From an uncultured Bacilli bacterium (lineage in GTDB: Bacteria; Bacillota_I; Bacilli_A; RF39; UBA660): a DNA stretch of 64,000 nt. The DNA is taken from positions 16,634-80,633 of the forward strand of contig CAKPLN010000006.1 in assembly GCA_934167665.1 (NCBI GenBank), written 5' to 3'. The translations under genes were made by a program, and so were the position numbers. Below are positions 15,715-24,970 of the stretch, piece by piece. The first letter of the stretch is position 1. The number at the start of each line of letters is the position of its first letter. Under the pieces are notes generated by a model, which was given only the letters and a program-made list of their open reading frames with translations, had not been told where the DNA came from and did no database searches.

Positions 15715-17082
15715 ATGAAAAGAATTAATAAGAAAGGTTTCACTTTGGTAGAACTACTTGCTGTAATTGTTATTATGGGTATTTTGATGATGGTGGCAAT
15801 TCCATCAATAAGTAGAGTAATTGAAAACTCTAGGAAGGATACGTTTGTAGATATTGCTAAGTCTTATGCTAATGCGGCCAAGACACTTTGGACAGCTGAT
15901 ACTTTAACGTGTGAAGGAACAGTAGCCTCAGCTGTAGATGATGGTGATTATTATATTTTAATTAATACTAAAGAATCTGCTAGAGCAATACTTCCAGTAT
16001 TAGTTGATCAAGGTGGTAAATCATCTTGGGGAAATAGAGATGTAAATGGTTATGTAAGAGTTCATGTTGAAACAGTAACAGATAACAATGGGGAACCGAA
16101 AAGAACCACAACTTTTTATGTTAGTTTAAGTGATGGAACTCATGGCTTAATAGATAATGGAAGTATGACTTCAGATAACCTAAAAAAAGGTAATGTTAAA
16201 ATGGATTTATCGAGTGATGATAAGAAAAAAGTAGAATTAACACTTGATAATGGTAACTTAAATTGTTCTAAGACTAATCTTGGAACTTATACGTGTACAG
16301 AAGTAACACCAGTAAAAACTATAACCGGTTTATGTGTAGATGACTCAAGTTATGCTGGAAATAATGGTACAGTAGATGTTAATCCAGTAAGCTTTGCGAA
16401 TGATGATTGGGCAACAATAGCAGCTGCCGCAAAGAGTGGAAATTATAAAGGAAAATATAATGTAGGTGATACTAAAGAAGTAGACTTAGGAAGTCTAGGA
16501 AAGCATACAGTAAGAATAGCTAATACTTCAACACCAGCAGAATGTAGTCAAGAAGGTTTTTCACAAACTGCTTGTGGTTTCGTAGTAGAGTTTGCAGATA
16601 TAATTACAAAGCATGTTATGAATTCTACTAGAACAAATGTAGGTGGTTGGCCAGCAAGTAGTATGAGAAGTTATTTAAGTACAGATATATATAATGCTTT
16701 GCCAACAGATTTACAAGGTGTTATAGTAAATACAAAAGTAGTATCAGGACACCATATGGATGATACAGCTAACTTTACTTCAACAGATAAGTTGTATTTA
16801 TTGTCTACAGCTGAAGTATGGGCACAAGGAACATCAAATACTATTACTAACGATACAGGAAGAGATAATACTAGACAGTTAGATTATTATACAGGAGTTA
16901 CAACAGATAGTTATTCTAAAGCTATTAAACAGCTAAATGGATCAAATGCTAATTGGTATCTCCGCACAGCTCATTTCTATTATACTGCCACTTTCTATTA
17001 TGTGTATAGTAGTGGTGCGTGGGATGTCACTGGTAATGCTAGTGTTGCAGGCGGTGTTTCGCCGGCTTTCCGAATAGCCTAA
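15715..17082 (+). CDS. Prepilin-like protein with hypervariable C-terminus, copy 2
   Basis: This 455-residue protein starts at ATG 15715 after GAGAGGTG. It has the same class III signal, the same ~250-residue body and the same end block GVSPAFRIA as copy 1. Its terminal variable part reads NWYLRTAHFYYTATFYYV..., one codon longer than copies 1 and 3 and the same length as copy 4. Unlike copies 1, 3 and 4 it lacks the conserved structured 3' tail; a short terminator begins 7 bases after the stop. Copy 3 follows in tandem from its own promoter. Function is inferred as for copy 1: a surface-anchored protein with a diversified binding face. Confidence 0.85.
   Translation: MKRINKKGFTLVELLAVIVIMGILMMVAIPSISRVIENSRKDTFVDIAKSYANAAKTLWTADTLTCEGTVASAVDDGDYYILINTKESARAILPVLVDQGGKSSWGNRDVNGYVRVHVETVTDNNGEPKRTTTFYVSLSDGTHGLIDNGSMTSDNLKKGNVKMDLSSDDKKKVELTLDNGNLNCSKTNLGTYTCTEVTPVKTITGLCVDDSSYAGNNGTVDVNPVSFANDDWATIAAAAKSGNYKGKYNVGDTKEVDLGSLGKHTVRIANTSTPAECSQEGFSQTACGFVVEFADIITKHVMNSTRTNVGGWPASSMRSYLSTDIYNALPTDLQGVIVNTKVVSGHHMDDTANFTSTDKLYLLSTAEVWAQGTSNTITNDTGRDNTRQLDYYTGVTTDSYSKAIKQLNGSNANWYLRTAHFYYTATFYYVYSSGAWDVTGNASVAGGVSPAFRIA
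16951..17082 (+). other. Hypervariable segment of copy 2 (candidate DGR variable repeat)
   Basis: Forty-three codons plus stop, bounded by CTCCGC near the start and TTTCCGAATAGCC at the end. It differs from the other copies mainly at first and second codon bases. Confidence 0.55.
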
Positions 17083-17088
17083 ATGTAA

Positions 17089-17116
17089 GTATTGAACCTC
17101 GTTCAATGCTTTTTTT
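17089..17116 (+). terminator. Rho-independent terminator of copy 2
   Basis: GTATTGAAC, loop CTC, GTTCAATGC, then seven T. It resembles the last stem of the longer tail of copies 1 and 4, as if the intervening tail had been lost. Confidence 0.85.
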
Positions 17117-17211
17117 AATTTAATACTTATCCACATAATTTTATATGTTGCCTATTACCCATCTAAGATTGTCAACTTTTAGTTTAGCACTGCATACAAA
17201 CTCCACCCCCT

Positions 17212-17241
17212 TTGACAAAAACGTGGGGAGTGGGGTATACT
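17212..17241 (+). promoter_or_regulatory. Promoter of prepilin-like copy 3, G-rich spacer type
   Basis: TTGACA (17212-17217), 18-bp spacer containing GTGGGGAGTGGGG, TATACT (17236-17241). The 50-bp block is almost identical to that before copy 4 (44538), in a genome otherwise very poor in G runs; the spacer may be a regulator site. Confidence 0.75.
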
Positions 17242-17269
17242 TTATACATAATAGAGAGAAGAGGTATAT

Positions 17270-18628
17270 ATGAAAATAATTAATAAAAAAGGTTTTACCT
17301 TGGTAGAACTTTTAGCCGTAATTGTTATTATGGGTATTTTAATGATGGTCGCAATTCCCTCAATAAGTAGAGTAATCGAAAACTCTAGAAAAGATACGTT
17401 TGTAGATATTGCTAAGTCTTATGCGAATGCGGCTAAGACATTATGGACAGCTGACACTTTAACGTGTGAAGGGACAGTCGCATCAGCTGTAGATGATGGC
17501 GATTATTATATTTTAATTAATACAACTGAATCAGCTAGAACTATGCTACCAGTATTAGTTGATCAAGGTGGTAAATCATCTTGGGGAAATAGAGATGTAA
17601 ATGGTTATGTAAGAGTTCATGTTGAAACAGTAACAGATAACAATGGAGAACCAAAAAGAACCACAACTTTTTATGTTAGTTTAAGTGATGGAACTCATGG
17701 CTTAATAGATAATGGAAGTATGACTTCAGATAACCTAAAAAAAGGTAATGTTAAAATGGATTTATCGAGTGATGATAAGAAAAAAGTAGAATTAACACTT
17801 GATAATGGTAACTTAAATTGTTCTAAGACTAATCTTGGAACTTATACGTGTACAGACGTAGCACCAGTAAAAACTATAACCGGTTTATGTGTAGATGACT
17901 CAAGTTACGCTGGAAATAATGGTACAGTAGATGTTAATCCAGTAAGTTTTGCGAATGATGACTGGGCAACCATAGCTGCTGCCGCAAAGAGTGGAAACTA
18001 TGAAGGAAAATATAATGTAGGTGATACTAAAGAAGTAGACCTAGGAAGTCTAGGAAAGCATACAGTAAGAATAGCTAATACTTCAACACCAGCAGAATGT
18101 AGCCAAGAAGGTTTTTCACAAACGGCTTGTGGTTTCGTAGTAGAGTTTGCAGATATAATTACAGGGCATGTTATGAATTCTACTGCTACAAACGTGGGAG
18201 GTTGGCCAGCAACTGAAATGAGACAATATTTAAATGGTGATATATATAATGCTTTACCAGCAGATTTACAAAGCACCATAATAGATACAAAAGTAGTATC
18301 AGGACACGGAAATAGTGATTCAGCCAATTTTACATCAACAGATAAGTTGTATTTATTGTCTACTACTGAAGTATTGGGACAAGAATATGGTTATGATCAT
18401 GATACAGGAAGAGATAATACTAGGCAGTTAGATTATTATACAGAAGATACAACAAACAGTTATTCTAAGGCTATTAAACAGTTAAATGGAACAAATAATT
18501 TCTGGTGGCTCCGCACGGCTACTTCCAATATTAATGGCGCTTTCCATGGTGTGAGGTTTAATGGTAATCGGGATAACTATACAGCTTATGATACCTACGG
18601 TGCTTCGCCGGCTTTCCGAATTGCCTAA
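17270..18628 (+). CDS. Prepilin-like protein with hypervariable C-terminus, copy 3
   Basis: A 452-residue protein starting at ATG 17270 (leader MKIINKKGF, slightly different from the MKRINKKGF of the other copies), with GAAGAGG upstream. The class III signal and the body to about residue 300 match the other copies closely. It diverges earlier than they do from each other (WPATEMRQYLNGDIY against WPASSMRSYLSTDIY). The variable end reads FWWLRTATSNINGAFHGV... and closes with GASPAFRIA. The conserved 3' tail is present but eroded, so this copy looks the oldest or least often homogenised. Confidence 0.85.
   Translation: MKIINKKGFTLVELLAVIVIMGILMMVAIPSISRVIENSRKDTFVDIAKSYANAAKTLWTADTLTCEGTVASAVDDGDYYILINTTESARTMLPVLVDQGGKSSWGNRDVNGYVRVHVETVTDNNGEPKRTTTFYVSLSDGTHGLIDNGSMTSDNLKKGNVKMDLSSDDKKKVELTLDNGNLNCSKTNLGTYTCTDVAPVKTITGLCVDDSSYAGNNGTVDVNPVSFANDDWATIAAAAKSGNYEGKYNVGDTKEVDLGSLGKHTVRIANTSTPAECSQEGFSQTACGFVVEFADIITGHVMNSTATNVGGWPATEMRQYLNGDIYNALPADLQSTIIDTKVVSGHGNSDSANFTSTDKLYLLSTTEVLGQEYGYDHDTGRDNTRQLDYYTEDTTNSYSKAIKQLNGTNNFWWLRTATSNINGAFHGVRFNGNRDNYTAYDTYGASPAFRIA
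18500..18628 (+). other. Hypervariable segment of copy 3 (candidate DGR variable repeat)
   Basis: Forty-two codons plus stop, with the same invariant frame as the other copies. The end block carries ATT in place of ATA in the Ile codon, a change at an A. Confidence 0.55.
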
Positions 18629-18736
18629 ATGTAAATAGAGTGTAAAACTATAAACGATAAGTTATATAGTTGAAGATTAAAATTATGTTGATAGTCATTT
18701 CTATTAAAGTTACTTTAAAAATTATAGTTAGTAAAA
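18629..18736 (+). other. Degraded copy of the structured 3' tail after copy 3
   Basis: It begins with the shared ATGTAAATAGAGTGTAAA and keeps TATAGTTGAAGATT and GTTAGTAAAAAGTATTGGG-like pieces, but the stem arms no longer match well. Confidence 0.4.
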
Positions 18737-18766
18737 AGTATTGGGGTAAAACTCAATATTTTTTTT
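18737..18766 (+). terminator. Rho-independent terminator of copy 3
   Basis: AGTATTGGG / CTCAATATT imperfect stem followed by eight T, positional equivalent of the perfect stems after copies 1 and 4. Confidence 0.7.
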
Positions 18767-18801
18767 AGAAATCAAAAAAACGTTGAAATTACTATAAATA
18801 T

Positions 18802-18830
18802 TTTACAAATAAATAAAGGTATGCTAAAAT
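18802..18830 (+). promoter_or_regulatory. Promoter of the capEFG-containing block B
   Basis: TTTACA (18802-18807), 17-bp spacer, TAAAAT (18825-18830). About 100 bp of 5' leader precede the ATG at 18932; I see no known riboswitch in it. Confidence 0.5.
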
Positions 18831-18931
18831 TAAAATGACTATTATCAATAAAAATATCAGGGTAGAAAATATAACAAGTATCACTCTCGTTAGATAATAG
18901 ATTATATTTTCGTAGGGAAAGAGGTAATAAA

Positions 18932-19951
18932 ATGACGAAAGAAAATATGTTTAAAGATAAAGTATTGTTAATAACAGGTGGAACTGGATCTTTTGGTAAC
19001 GCTGTATTAAAGCGTTTCCTAGAAAGTGATTTAAAGGAAATAAGAATATTCTCAAGAGATGAAAAGAAACAAGAAGATATGAGAATTAAATATAATAATG
19101 AAAAGATTAAATTTTATATTGGTGATGTAAGAGATTATAGAAGTATTGAAGATGCTATGGATGGTGTTGATTATATATTCCATGCAGCTGCATTAAAACA
19201 AGTACCATCATGTGAATTCTTCCCAGTTCAAGCTGTACAAACAAATATTTTAGGAACTAATAATGTCTTAGAGGCAGCTATAAATCATAATGTAAAGAAA
19301 GTAATAGTTTTAAGTACTGATAAGGCTGCTTATCCAATCAATGCTATGGGAATGAGTAAAGCTTTAATGGAAAAAGTAGCAGTAGCAAAAGGTAGAAACT
19401 TAAAAGAAAATCAAACTGTAATTTGTAGAACAAGATATGGAAATGTTATGGCTTCTCGTGGCTCTGTTATTCCACTTTTCTGTGAACAAATAGAAAATGG
19501 TAAACCACTAACTATTACTAATCCAGAAATGACAAGATTTATGATGACTTTAGATGATGCTGTAGACCTAGTAATCTATGCTTTTGAACACGGAGAACAA
19601 GGTGACTTATTTGTTCAAAAAGCACCAGCAGCTACAATTGAAACTTTAGCTGAAGCTGTAAAAGAACTTAAAAATTCATCAGCACCAATTAAACATATCG
19701 GTTCAAGACATGGTGAAAAATTATATGAAGTTTTAGTTACTAAAGAAGAAATGACTAATGCTGAAGATTTAGGAAATTACTTTAGAGTACCAGCTGATAA
19801 TAGAAATCTAAATTATGCTAAATATGAAAATAATGGTGATAAAAACCTTGATATAGTAGAAGAATATAATTCTCACAATACAACTAGACTTGATGTAGAA
19901 GGAATGAAAAAATTATTATTGAAACTAGATTTATTTAAAGATTGTAAATAA
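18932..19951 (+). CDS. capE: UDP-N-acetylglucosamine 4,6-dehydratase (5-inverting), CapE/FnlA-like
   Basis: A 339-residue extended SDR with the nucleotide site GGTGSFG near residue 16, the conserved HAAALKQVPSCEFFP segment and STDKAAYPINAMGMSK. The usual YxxxK is replaced by MxxxK, as known for CapE-type enzymes. It is known in Staphylococcus aureus type 5/8 capsule and E. coli O26 to convert UDP-GlcNAc into the 4-keto intermediate that starts UDP-N-acetyl-L-fucosamine synthesis. CapF and CapG homologues follow at 19965 and 22744, which supports the assignment over FlaA1/PseB. Confidence 0.9.
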   Translation: MTKENMFKDKVLLITGGTGSFGNAVLKRFLESDLKEIRIFSRDEKKQEDMRIKYNNEKIKFYIGDVRDYRSIEDAMDGVDYIFHAAALKQVPSCEFFPVQAVQTNILGTNNVLEAAINHNVKKVIVLSTDKAAYPINAMGMSKALMEKVAVAKGRNLKENQTVICRTRYGNVMASRGSVIPLFCEQIENGKPLTITNPEMTRFMMTLDDAVDLVIYAFEHGEQGDLFVQKAPAATIETLAEAVKELKNSSAPIKHIGSRHGEKLYEVLVTKEEMTNAEDLGNYFRVPADNRNLNYAKYENNGDKNLDIVEEYNSHNTTRLDVEGMKKLLLKLDLFKDCK

Positions 19952-19964
19952 AAGTAGGTGAAAT

Positions 19965-21062
19965 ATGAAAGTACTAGTTACAGGTTCAAATGGATTTATA
20001 GGTAAAAATTTAAAAACGCATTTACAAGCACTCGATGATGTTGAAGTAATTGACTATGATAAAGAAGACACTATTGATAAAATAAAAGATAATCTTGCTG
20101 AAATAAGTTTTATATTTCACTTAGCTGGAGTAAATCGTCCTCAAACAGCTGAGGAGTTTTATCAAGGTAATAGTGATCTAACAAAACAAATTGTAGATTT
20201 AATTAAGGATAAGAATATACCACTATTAATAACCTCAAGTATTCAAGCTACAAAAGATAATGACTATGGTAAAAGTAAGAAATTAGCTGAAAACTATATC
20301 AAAGAGAATCTAAAGAATTATTATATTTTTAGATTACACAATGTTTTTGGAAAATGGTCACGTCCTAATTATAATTCTGTTGTTGCAACCTTCTGCAACA
20401 ACATAGCTCATGACTTGCCAATAACTATAAACGATGAGAAAACTAGCCTAGATTTAATTTATATTGATGATATATGTTATGAATTTATTAATATTTTAAA
20501 GGGCCAAGAGCCAACTGAGAAAATTGAAGACTATTGCTATATAAATCCTAGATACAATGTTACTTTAGGTTATATAGCTAAGCGTTTATATGAATTTAGG
20601 GATAGTATGAATTCTATATATGTACCTAATACTGGTGATGAATTTACTAAGAAACTATATTCAACATATATAAGCTATGTTCCTGTTGAAAAAACTCATG
20701 TTTCAGCTAAAAAGAATGTTGATGAACGAGGTAGTTTTACAGAACTAGTACGTACCTATGATAGTGGTCAATTCTCTGTTTCCTTTAGTAAACCAGGAAT
20801 AGTAAGAGGAAACCATTATCATCATACTAAATTAGAGCGTTTTATTGTAATCAAAGGAAAAGCTAAAATTTCCTTCACAAGTGTAATAGATGGTAGTCAT
20901 TACGAATTTATTGTTGATGATAATGACATTCAAATTGTAACTATACCTGTAGGATATACTCATAATATTGAAAATATAGGTAATGAAGAAATGATTTTAG
21001 CAATCTGGTGTAATGAATTATTTGATAAAGATAAACCAGATACTTATTATAAGGCAGTTTAA
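19965..21062 (+). CDS. capF: CapF-like bifunctional epimerase/reductase of UDP-L-FucNAc synthesis
   Basis: A 365-residue two-domain enzyme. Residues 1-240 form a short NAD(P)-binding SDR domain (VTGSNGFIGKNL at the start). Residues 250-365 form a cupin with metal-binding-like GNHYHHTKLERF and a TIPVGYTHNI strand. This layout is diagnostic of S. aureus CapF, where the cupin epimerises C3 and the SDR reduces C4 to give UDP-N-acetyl-L-talosamine-type product. It lies 13 bp after capE in the same operon. Confidence 0.92.
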   Translation: MKVLVTGSNGFIGKNLKTHLQALDDVEVIDYDKEDTIDKIKDNLAEISFIFHLAGVNRPQTAEEFYQGNSDLTKQIVDLIKDKNIPLLITSSIQATKDNDYGKSKKLAENYIKENLKNYYIFRLHNVFGKWSRPNYNSVVATFCNNIAHDLPITINDEKTSLDLIYIDDICYEFINILKGQEPTEKIEDYCYINPRYNVTLGYIAKRLYEFRDSMNSIYVPNTGDEFTKKLYSTYISYVPVEKTHVSAKKNVDERGSFTELVRTYDSGQFSVSFSKPGIVRGNHYHHTKLERFIVIKGKAKISFTSVIDGSHYEFIVDDNDIQIVTIPVGYTHNIENIGNEEMILAIWCNELFDKDKPDTYYKAV

Positions 21063-21088
21063 ATAAAAAAATCAGGGGTGTAGAAATA

Positions 21089-22744
21089 ATGAAAAACTAT
21101 GACTGTACACTAGTTGTAAATAGTTGTGATAAATATGCTGATATTCTAGATACTTTCTTTGAACTATTACATAGATTTTGGCCAGATTTACCATTTGATA
21201 TTGTTTTAAGTACTGAAAGCTTAGAATATAAAAATAAATATTTTAAAATAAGAAACGTCCATCCTCAAAACCAAAATTGCACTTGGACTGAAAGAATGAC
21301 TGATACATTAAACAGTATTAAGAGCAATTATTGTCTTTTTATGCTGGATGATTTCTTTTTATATGACTACGTTAAAACTAAGACTGTTTTAGATAACCTG
21401 AAAGTATTAAAAGAAAATCCCAATATAGTAAACTTTACTTATTGGCCAATTTTAAATGATACTGAAGAATGTATCTATCCAGGTTTCAAAAAAAGAAAAC
21501 AACAAGCCAAATATAAAATAGCAGCTATCACAAGTCTTTGGAATAAAAAACAATTTTTAAAATATGTAAGTGGTTATAAAGAAAATATTTGGGAGTTTGA
21601 ACCAAAAGCTACAATTAGAAGCAATACTTTATATAAAGATGATGAGTTTTATGTAAGTAAAGATTTTCCTAAACAAGTATTTCCTTATAACTTTACTAAG
21701 TATGGCTTATTTTCAGGTAAATGGTTTAAAGCTAATAAAGAACTCTTTAAAAGATTAAATATGAAGATTAATTTTAGAAAAAGAGGCTTTTATAATGAGA
21801 AAAAACGTGGTTTAACTAAATCTGTTATTTCTTCATTTAAATTAGATTCATACATAATACCAAACTATAATTTAAAAGAAGATAACCCTCTTGATAAATT
21901 TAAACCTCAATATTCAAAAGAGTTTTATCAAAAATATAAAATTAAAGATGCCAAGGATATGATTTATTGGTGTCTAACAGATAACTGGGGTTTTGGGGTA
22001 GGAAATTTAATCATAAAAGTAATTTATAAAGATCATACTAAAGAAATTATTGATAATAAAACGTTATTTGGAACATTTAGAAGAATAGGAAAAGTATTAG
22101 TATTTAATACTGAAAATCCTCATGTTTATATTCCAACTACACCTAATAAAAAAATAACATCCCTAGAAATAAGTGGCAAAATTATAATTCCTTTAAGTAG
22201 ATATCAGTTAAGAAAATCTTATAAGTATGTAACTAAACCTAAGAATGATAGCCAGGCTAGATTAAAAATAGAAACAGATAAAGAAATGTATTTAGATTAT
22301 GACTTAATGTCAAGCATTACTCTTTACCCTAACATGCATTATTATATCAATAATGTATACGTTCCTGATAAAGTTCTAGAGTTTAAGGAGTCATTTAAAA
22401 ATAATAGTTTTGAATACTTATTTTATATTAAAAATAACACAACATCCATTGAATGGAGTCCAACTATTTATGCTGGGCACTCAATTAAAGATTTAAAAAT
22501 TGAATATAGAATAGGTAAGAGTAATAAATGGGAAAGCCTAACACTATCAAATATAGAGAATCTTCCTAGATATATAAATGATAAATATATATTTGTAGAA
22601 CCTATAAAATTAAAAATTAATTTAAAAGAGAATACTTCAAATGTAAGAATAACTGGTACTATATCATATCCAATAGAAAAAGAAATATTATCTTATGTAT
22701 TAAATAATGAAAAATCAAGTAAAATAAGAGAGAAGGTAAATTAA
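21089..22744 (+). CDS. Glycosyltransferase-like protein with a beta-rich C-terminal domain
   Basis: A 551-residue protein inserted between capF and capG. The N-terminal ~280 residues look like a GT-A fold: TLVVNSCDKYADILDTFF at the start, a metal-type LMLDDFFL near residue 85, and a WEFEPKATIRS acceptor-side motif. The C-terminal half (about 285-551) is beta-rich with repeated Ser/Thr/Asn strands and may bind carbohydrate. No membrane helix is present. The exact family is not recognised; in context it may add FucNAc or another residue to the repeat unit. The stop TAA overlaps the capG ATG by one base. Confidence 0.65.
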   Translation: MKNYDCTLVVNSCDKYADILDTFFELLHRFWPDLPFDIVLSTESLEYKNKYFKIRNVHPQNQNCTWTERMTDTLNSIKSNYCLFMLDDFFLYDYVKTKTVLDNLKVLKENPNIVNFTYWPILNDTEECIYPGFKKRKQQAKYKIAAITSLWNKKQFLKYVSGYKENIWEFEPKATIRSNTLYKDDEFYVSKDFPKQVFPYNFTKYGLFSGKWFKANKELFKRLNMKINFRKRGFYNEKKRGLTKSVISSFKLDSYIIPNYNLKEDNPLDKFKPQYSKEFYQKYKIKDAKDMIYWCLTDNWGFGVGNLIIKVIYKDHTKEIIDNKTLFGTFRRIGKVLVFNTENPHVYIPTTPNKKITSLEISGKIIIPLSRYQLRKSYKYVTKPKNDSQARLKIETDKEMYLDYDLMSSITLYPNMHYYINNVYVPDKVLEFKESFKNNSFEYLFYIKNNTTSIEWSPTIYAGHSIKDLKIEYRIGKSNKWESLTLSNIENLPRYINDKYIFVEPIKLKINLKENTSNVRITGTISYPIEKEILSYVLNNEKSSKIREKVN

Positions 22745-23865
22745 TGGAAAAATTAAAAGTCATGGTAGTTGTAGGAACTAGACCTGAAATTATTAGATTA
22801 TCAGAAGTAATTAAAGCTATTGATAAATACTTTAATTTAGTATTAGTTCATACTGGTCAAAACTATGATTACACTTTAAATGAAATATTTTTTAAAGAAT
22901 TTGGCCTAAAAAATCCTGATTATTATTTATCATCACCTGGTAAAAATCTTGGGGAAACTGTAGGAAATATTATTTCTAAAACTTACGATGTAATAGCAAA
23001 AGAAAAGCCAGATGCTCTACTTGTTTTAGGTGATACTAATAGTTGTTTAGCTGCTTACTCAGCTAAAAGATTAAAGGTACCAATTTTCCACATGGAAGCA
23101 GGAAATCGTTGCTTTGATTTTAATGTACCAGAAGAAATAAATAGAAGAGTAGTAGATCATTTAAGCGATGTTAACTTAGCTTATACAGAAAATGCTAGAC
23201 GTTATTTAATTAATGAAGGTATTAAAAATGATTTTCTATACGTAACTGGCTCTCCAATGAAAGAAGTACTATACAAGAACATGCCAAGTATTGATAAGTC
23301 TAATATTTTAGAAAAACTTGGCTTAGAAGAAAAAAAGTACTTTGTAGTAAGTGCTCATAGAGAAGAAAATATTGATATCGAAGCTAACTTTAAAAGTTTA
23401 ATGAATAGCTTAAATAAAGTTGCTGAAAAATACCAATTACCAATTATTTTCTCAACTCATCCAAGAACGGCTAAGAGAATAAAAGAAAGTAAAATTAAAC
23501 TAAATCCACTAATTAAAAATATTGAACCATTAGGCTTTTTTGATTATGTAAATTTACAAAAACACGCTTTCTGTGTCTTATCAGATAGTGGTACTATTCC
23601 AGAAGAAAGTGATATCTTAAACTTCCCTGGAATATCTCTTAGAACTAGTACAGAGCGCCCTGAAGCCCTAGATGCTGGTAGCATAGTTTTAGGTGGTATA
23701 AATGAAAAAGATATAATTAACTCAATTGAGTTAGCAACAAAATGCCTTGAACCAAGAGAAAACAATTTAGTTAGAGATTATCAAGATACTAATGTTTCTT
23801 ATAAGGTAATAAAAATTATTCAAAGTTATTATAATATAGTTAATATAAGAACTTGGAAAAAATAA
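22744..23865 (+). CDS. capG: UDP-N-acetyl-L-talosamine 2-epimerase, CapG/FnlC-like
   Basis: A 373-residue member of the UDP-GlcNAc 2-epimerase superfamily, with VVGTRPEIIRLSEVI, LVHTGQNYDYTLNEIFF, DTNSCLAAY and EAGNRCFDFNVPEEINRR. CapG performs the last step to UDP-N-acetyl-L-fucosamine. WecB/MnaA paralogues share the fold, but adjacency to capE and capF and the HTGQNYDY... form fit CapG/FnlC better. With the two upstream genes it makes the pathway complete. Confidence 0.88.
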   Translation: MEKLKVMVVVGTRPEIIRLSEVIKAIDKYFNLVLVHTGQNYDYTLNEIFFKEFGLKNPDYYLSSPGKNLGETVGNIISKTYDVIAKEKPDALLVLGDTNSCLAAYSAKRLKVPIFHMEAGNRCFDFNVPEEINRRVVDHLSDVNLAYTENARRYLINEGIKNDFLYVTGSPMKEVLYKNMPSIDKSNILEKLGLEEKKYFVVSAHREENIDIEANFKSLMNSLNKVAEKYQLPIIFSTHPRTAKRIKESKIKLNPLIKNIEPLGFFDYVNLQKHAFCVLSDSGTIPEESDILNFPGISLRTSTERPEALDAGSIVLGGINEKDIINSIELATKCLEPRENNLVRDYQDTNVSYKVIKIIQSYYNIVNIRTWKK

Positions 23866-23892
23866 TATTTAATTAAAGATGCGGGGAGCGAT

Positions 23893-24969
23893 ATGAAAAA
23901 TAAGATTAAAAACTTTTTTACAAGAGTAAAAAATAAACTAAATGGAACAAATCAAATTGAAAAAGAAAAAGTAATATTTGATCAAAAAATATCAGAACTT
24001 CAAAATGCTTATGAAAAAATGTATAAGTCATTAGAACATAAAATTTGGGAATATAATAAAAATACCAATATAATTTTATATGAAATGTACTTAGAAAAGA
24101 AAAAAAGAAGAAAAGATTTTAATCCTTTAGTTTCTATTATTGTACCTGTATATAATGGTAGTAATTATTTAAAATATGCCCTTGATAGTGCACTTAGTCA
24201 AACTTATAAAAATATTGAAATTATCGTTGTAAATGATGGTAGTAATGATGGTGGTAAGACTAAAAGAGTTGCTAAAAAGTATGGTTCTAAAATAAGATAT
24301 TATGAGAAAATAAATGGTGGTGTATCATCAGCTTTAAACTTTGGTATTTCTAAAATGAAGGGTGACTATTTTGCTTGGCTTTCTCATGATGATTTAATTG
24401 AACCGGAACATATTGAAAAATTGGTTGAATATGTTTCCATTAAAGGTAATGAAAAGACAATCCCTTTTGCGGCCTTTAAAATAATTGATGAATTTGGTAA
24501 CCTTAAAGTAGATGAAACTATATCTGCTCAAATCTATTGCTTTGATTATAAAATGTCTGTTTTAAAGAATGAGTATAGCTTACTTCAAGGTGAAATAAAT
24601 GGTGGTTCTGTTTTAATTCCTAAAGAAGCTTTTAAAAAGTATGGTTTATTTGATGAAAAACAGAAAATAACTCAAGAACGTGATATGTGGTCTCGTCTAA
24701 TAAAAGGCTATCATTTTATAAGTATACCTTATGATACAGCTATGATCCGTCAACATTCAAGCCAAGTTACCAATACTAATAAAAATATTATTACTGAAAG
24801 TAATAAAAAAATGCTTCAAATAGTAAAAGCCGTACCAGATAAAAAAATTAAAGAATTAGAATTGAATAAAGCTTCATTTTATTCTGTTATGAAAAAATAC
24901 TATACTGATAATAGTAATACATATATGGCTGAAGAGATGGATAAATTGATAAACATAATAAAGGAGTAG
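23893..24969 (+). CDS. Family 2 glycosyltransferase with N-terminal helical extension
   Basis: A 358-residue protein. The first ~75 residues are Lys/Glu-rich and probably coiled-coil. The GT2 core follows (PLVSIIVPVYNGSNYLKYALDS, VVNDGSNDGG, and LSHDD near residue 168 in place of the commoner DSDD). The gene at 26488 has the same SHDD variant and an almost identical core, so the two are recent paralogues. It has no membrane helix. The N-terminal extension may pair with partner transferases. Confidence 0.82.
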   Translation: MKNKIKNFFTRVKNKLNGTNQIEKEKVIFDQKISELQNAYEKMYKSLEHKIWEYNKNTNIILYEMYLEKKKRRKDFNPLVSIIVPVYNGSNYLKYALDSALSQTYKNIEIIVVNDGSNDGGKTKRVAKKYGSKIRYYEKINGGVSSALNFGISKMKGDYFAWLSHDDLIEPEHIEKLVEYVSIKGNEKTIPFAAFKIIDEFGNLKVDETISAQIYCFDYKMSVLKNEYSLLQGEINGGSVLIPKEAFKKYGLFDEKQKITQERDMWSRLIKGYHFISIPYDTAMIRQHSSQVTNTNKNIITESNKKMLQIVKAVPDKKIKELELNKASFYSVMKKYYTDNSNTYMAEEMDKLINIIKE

Positions 24970-24970
24970 T

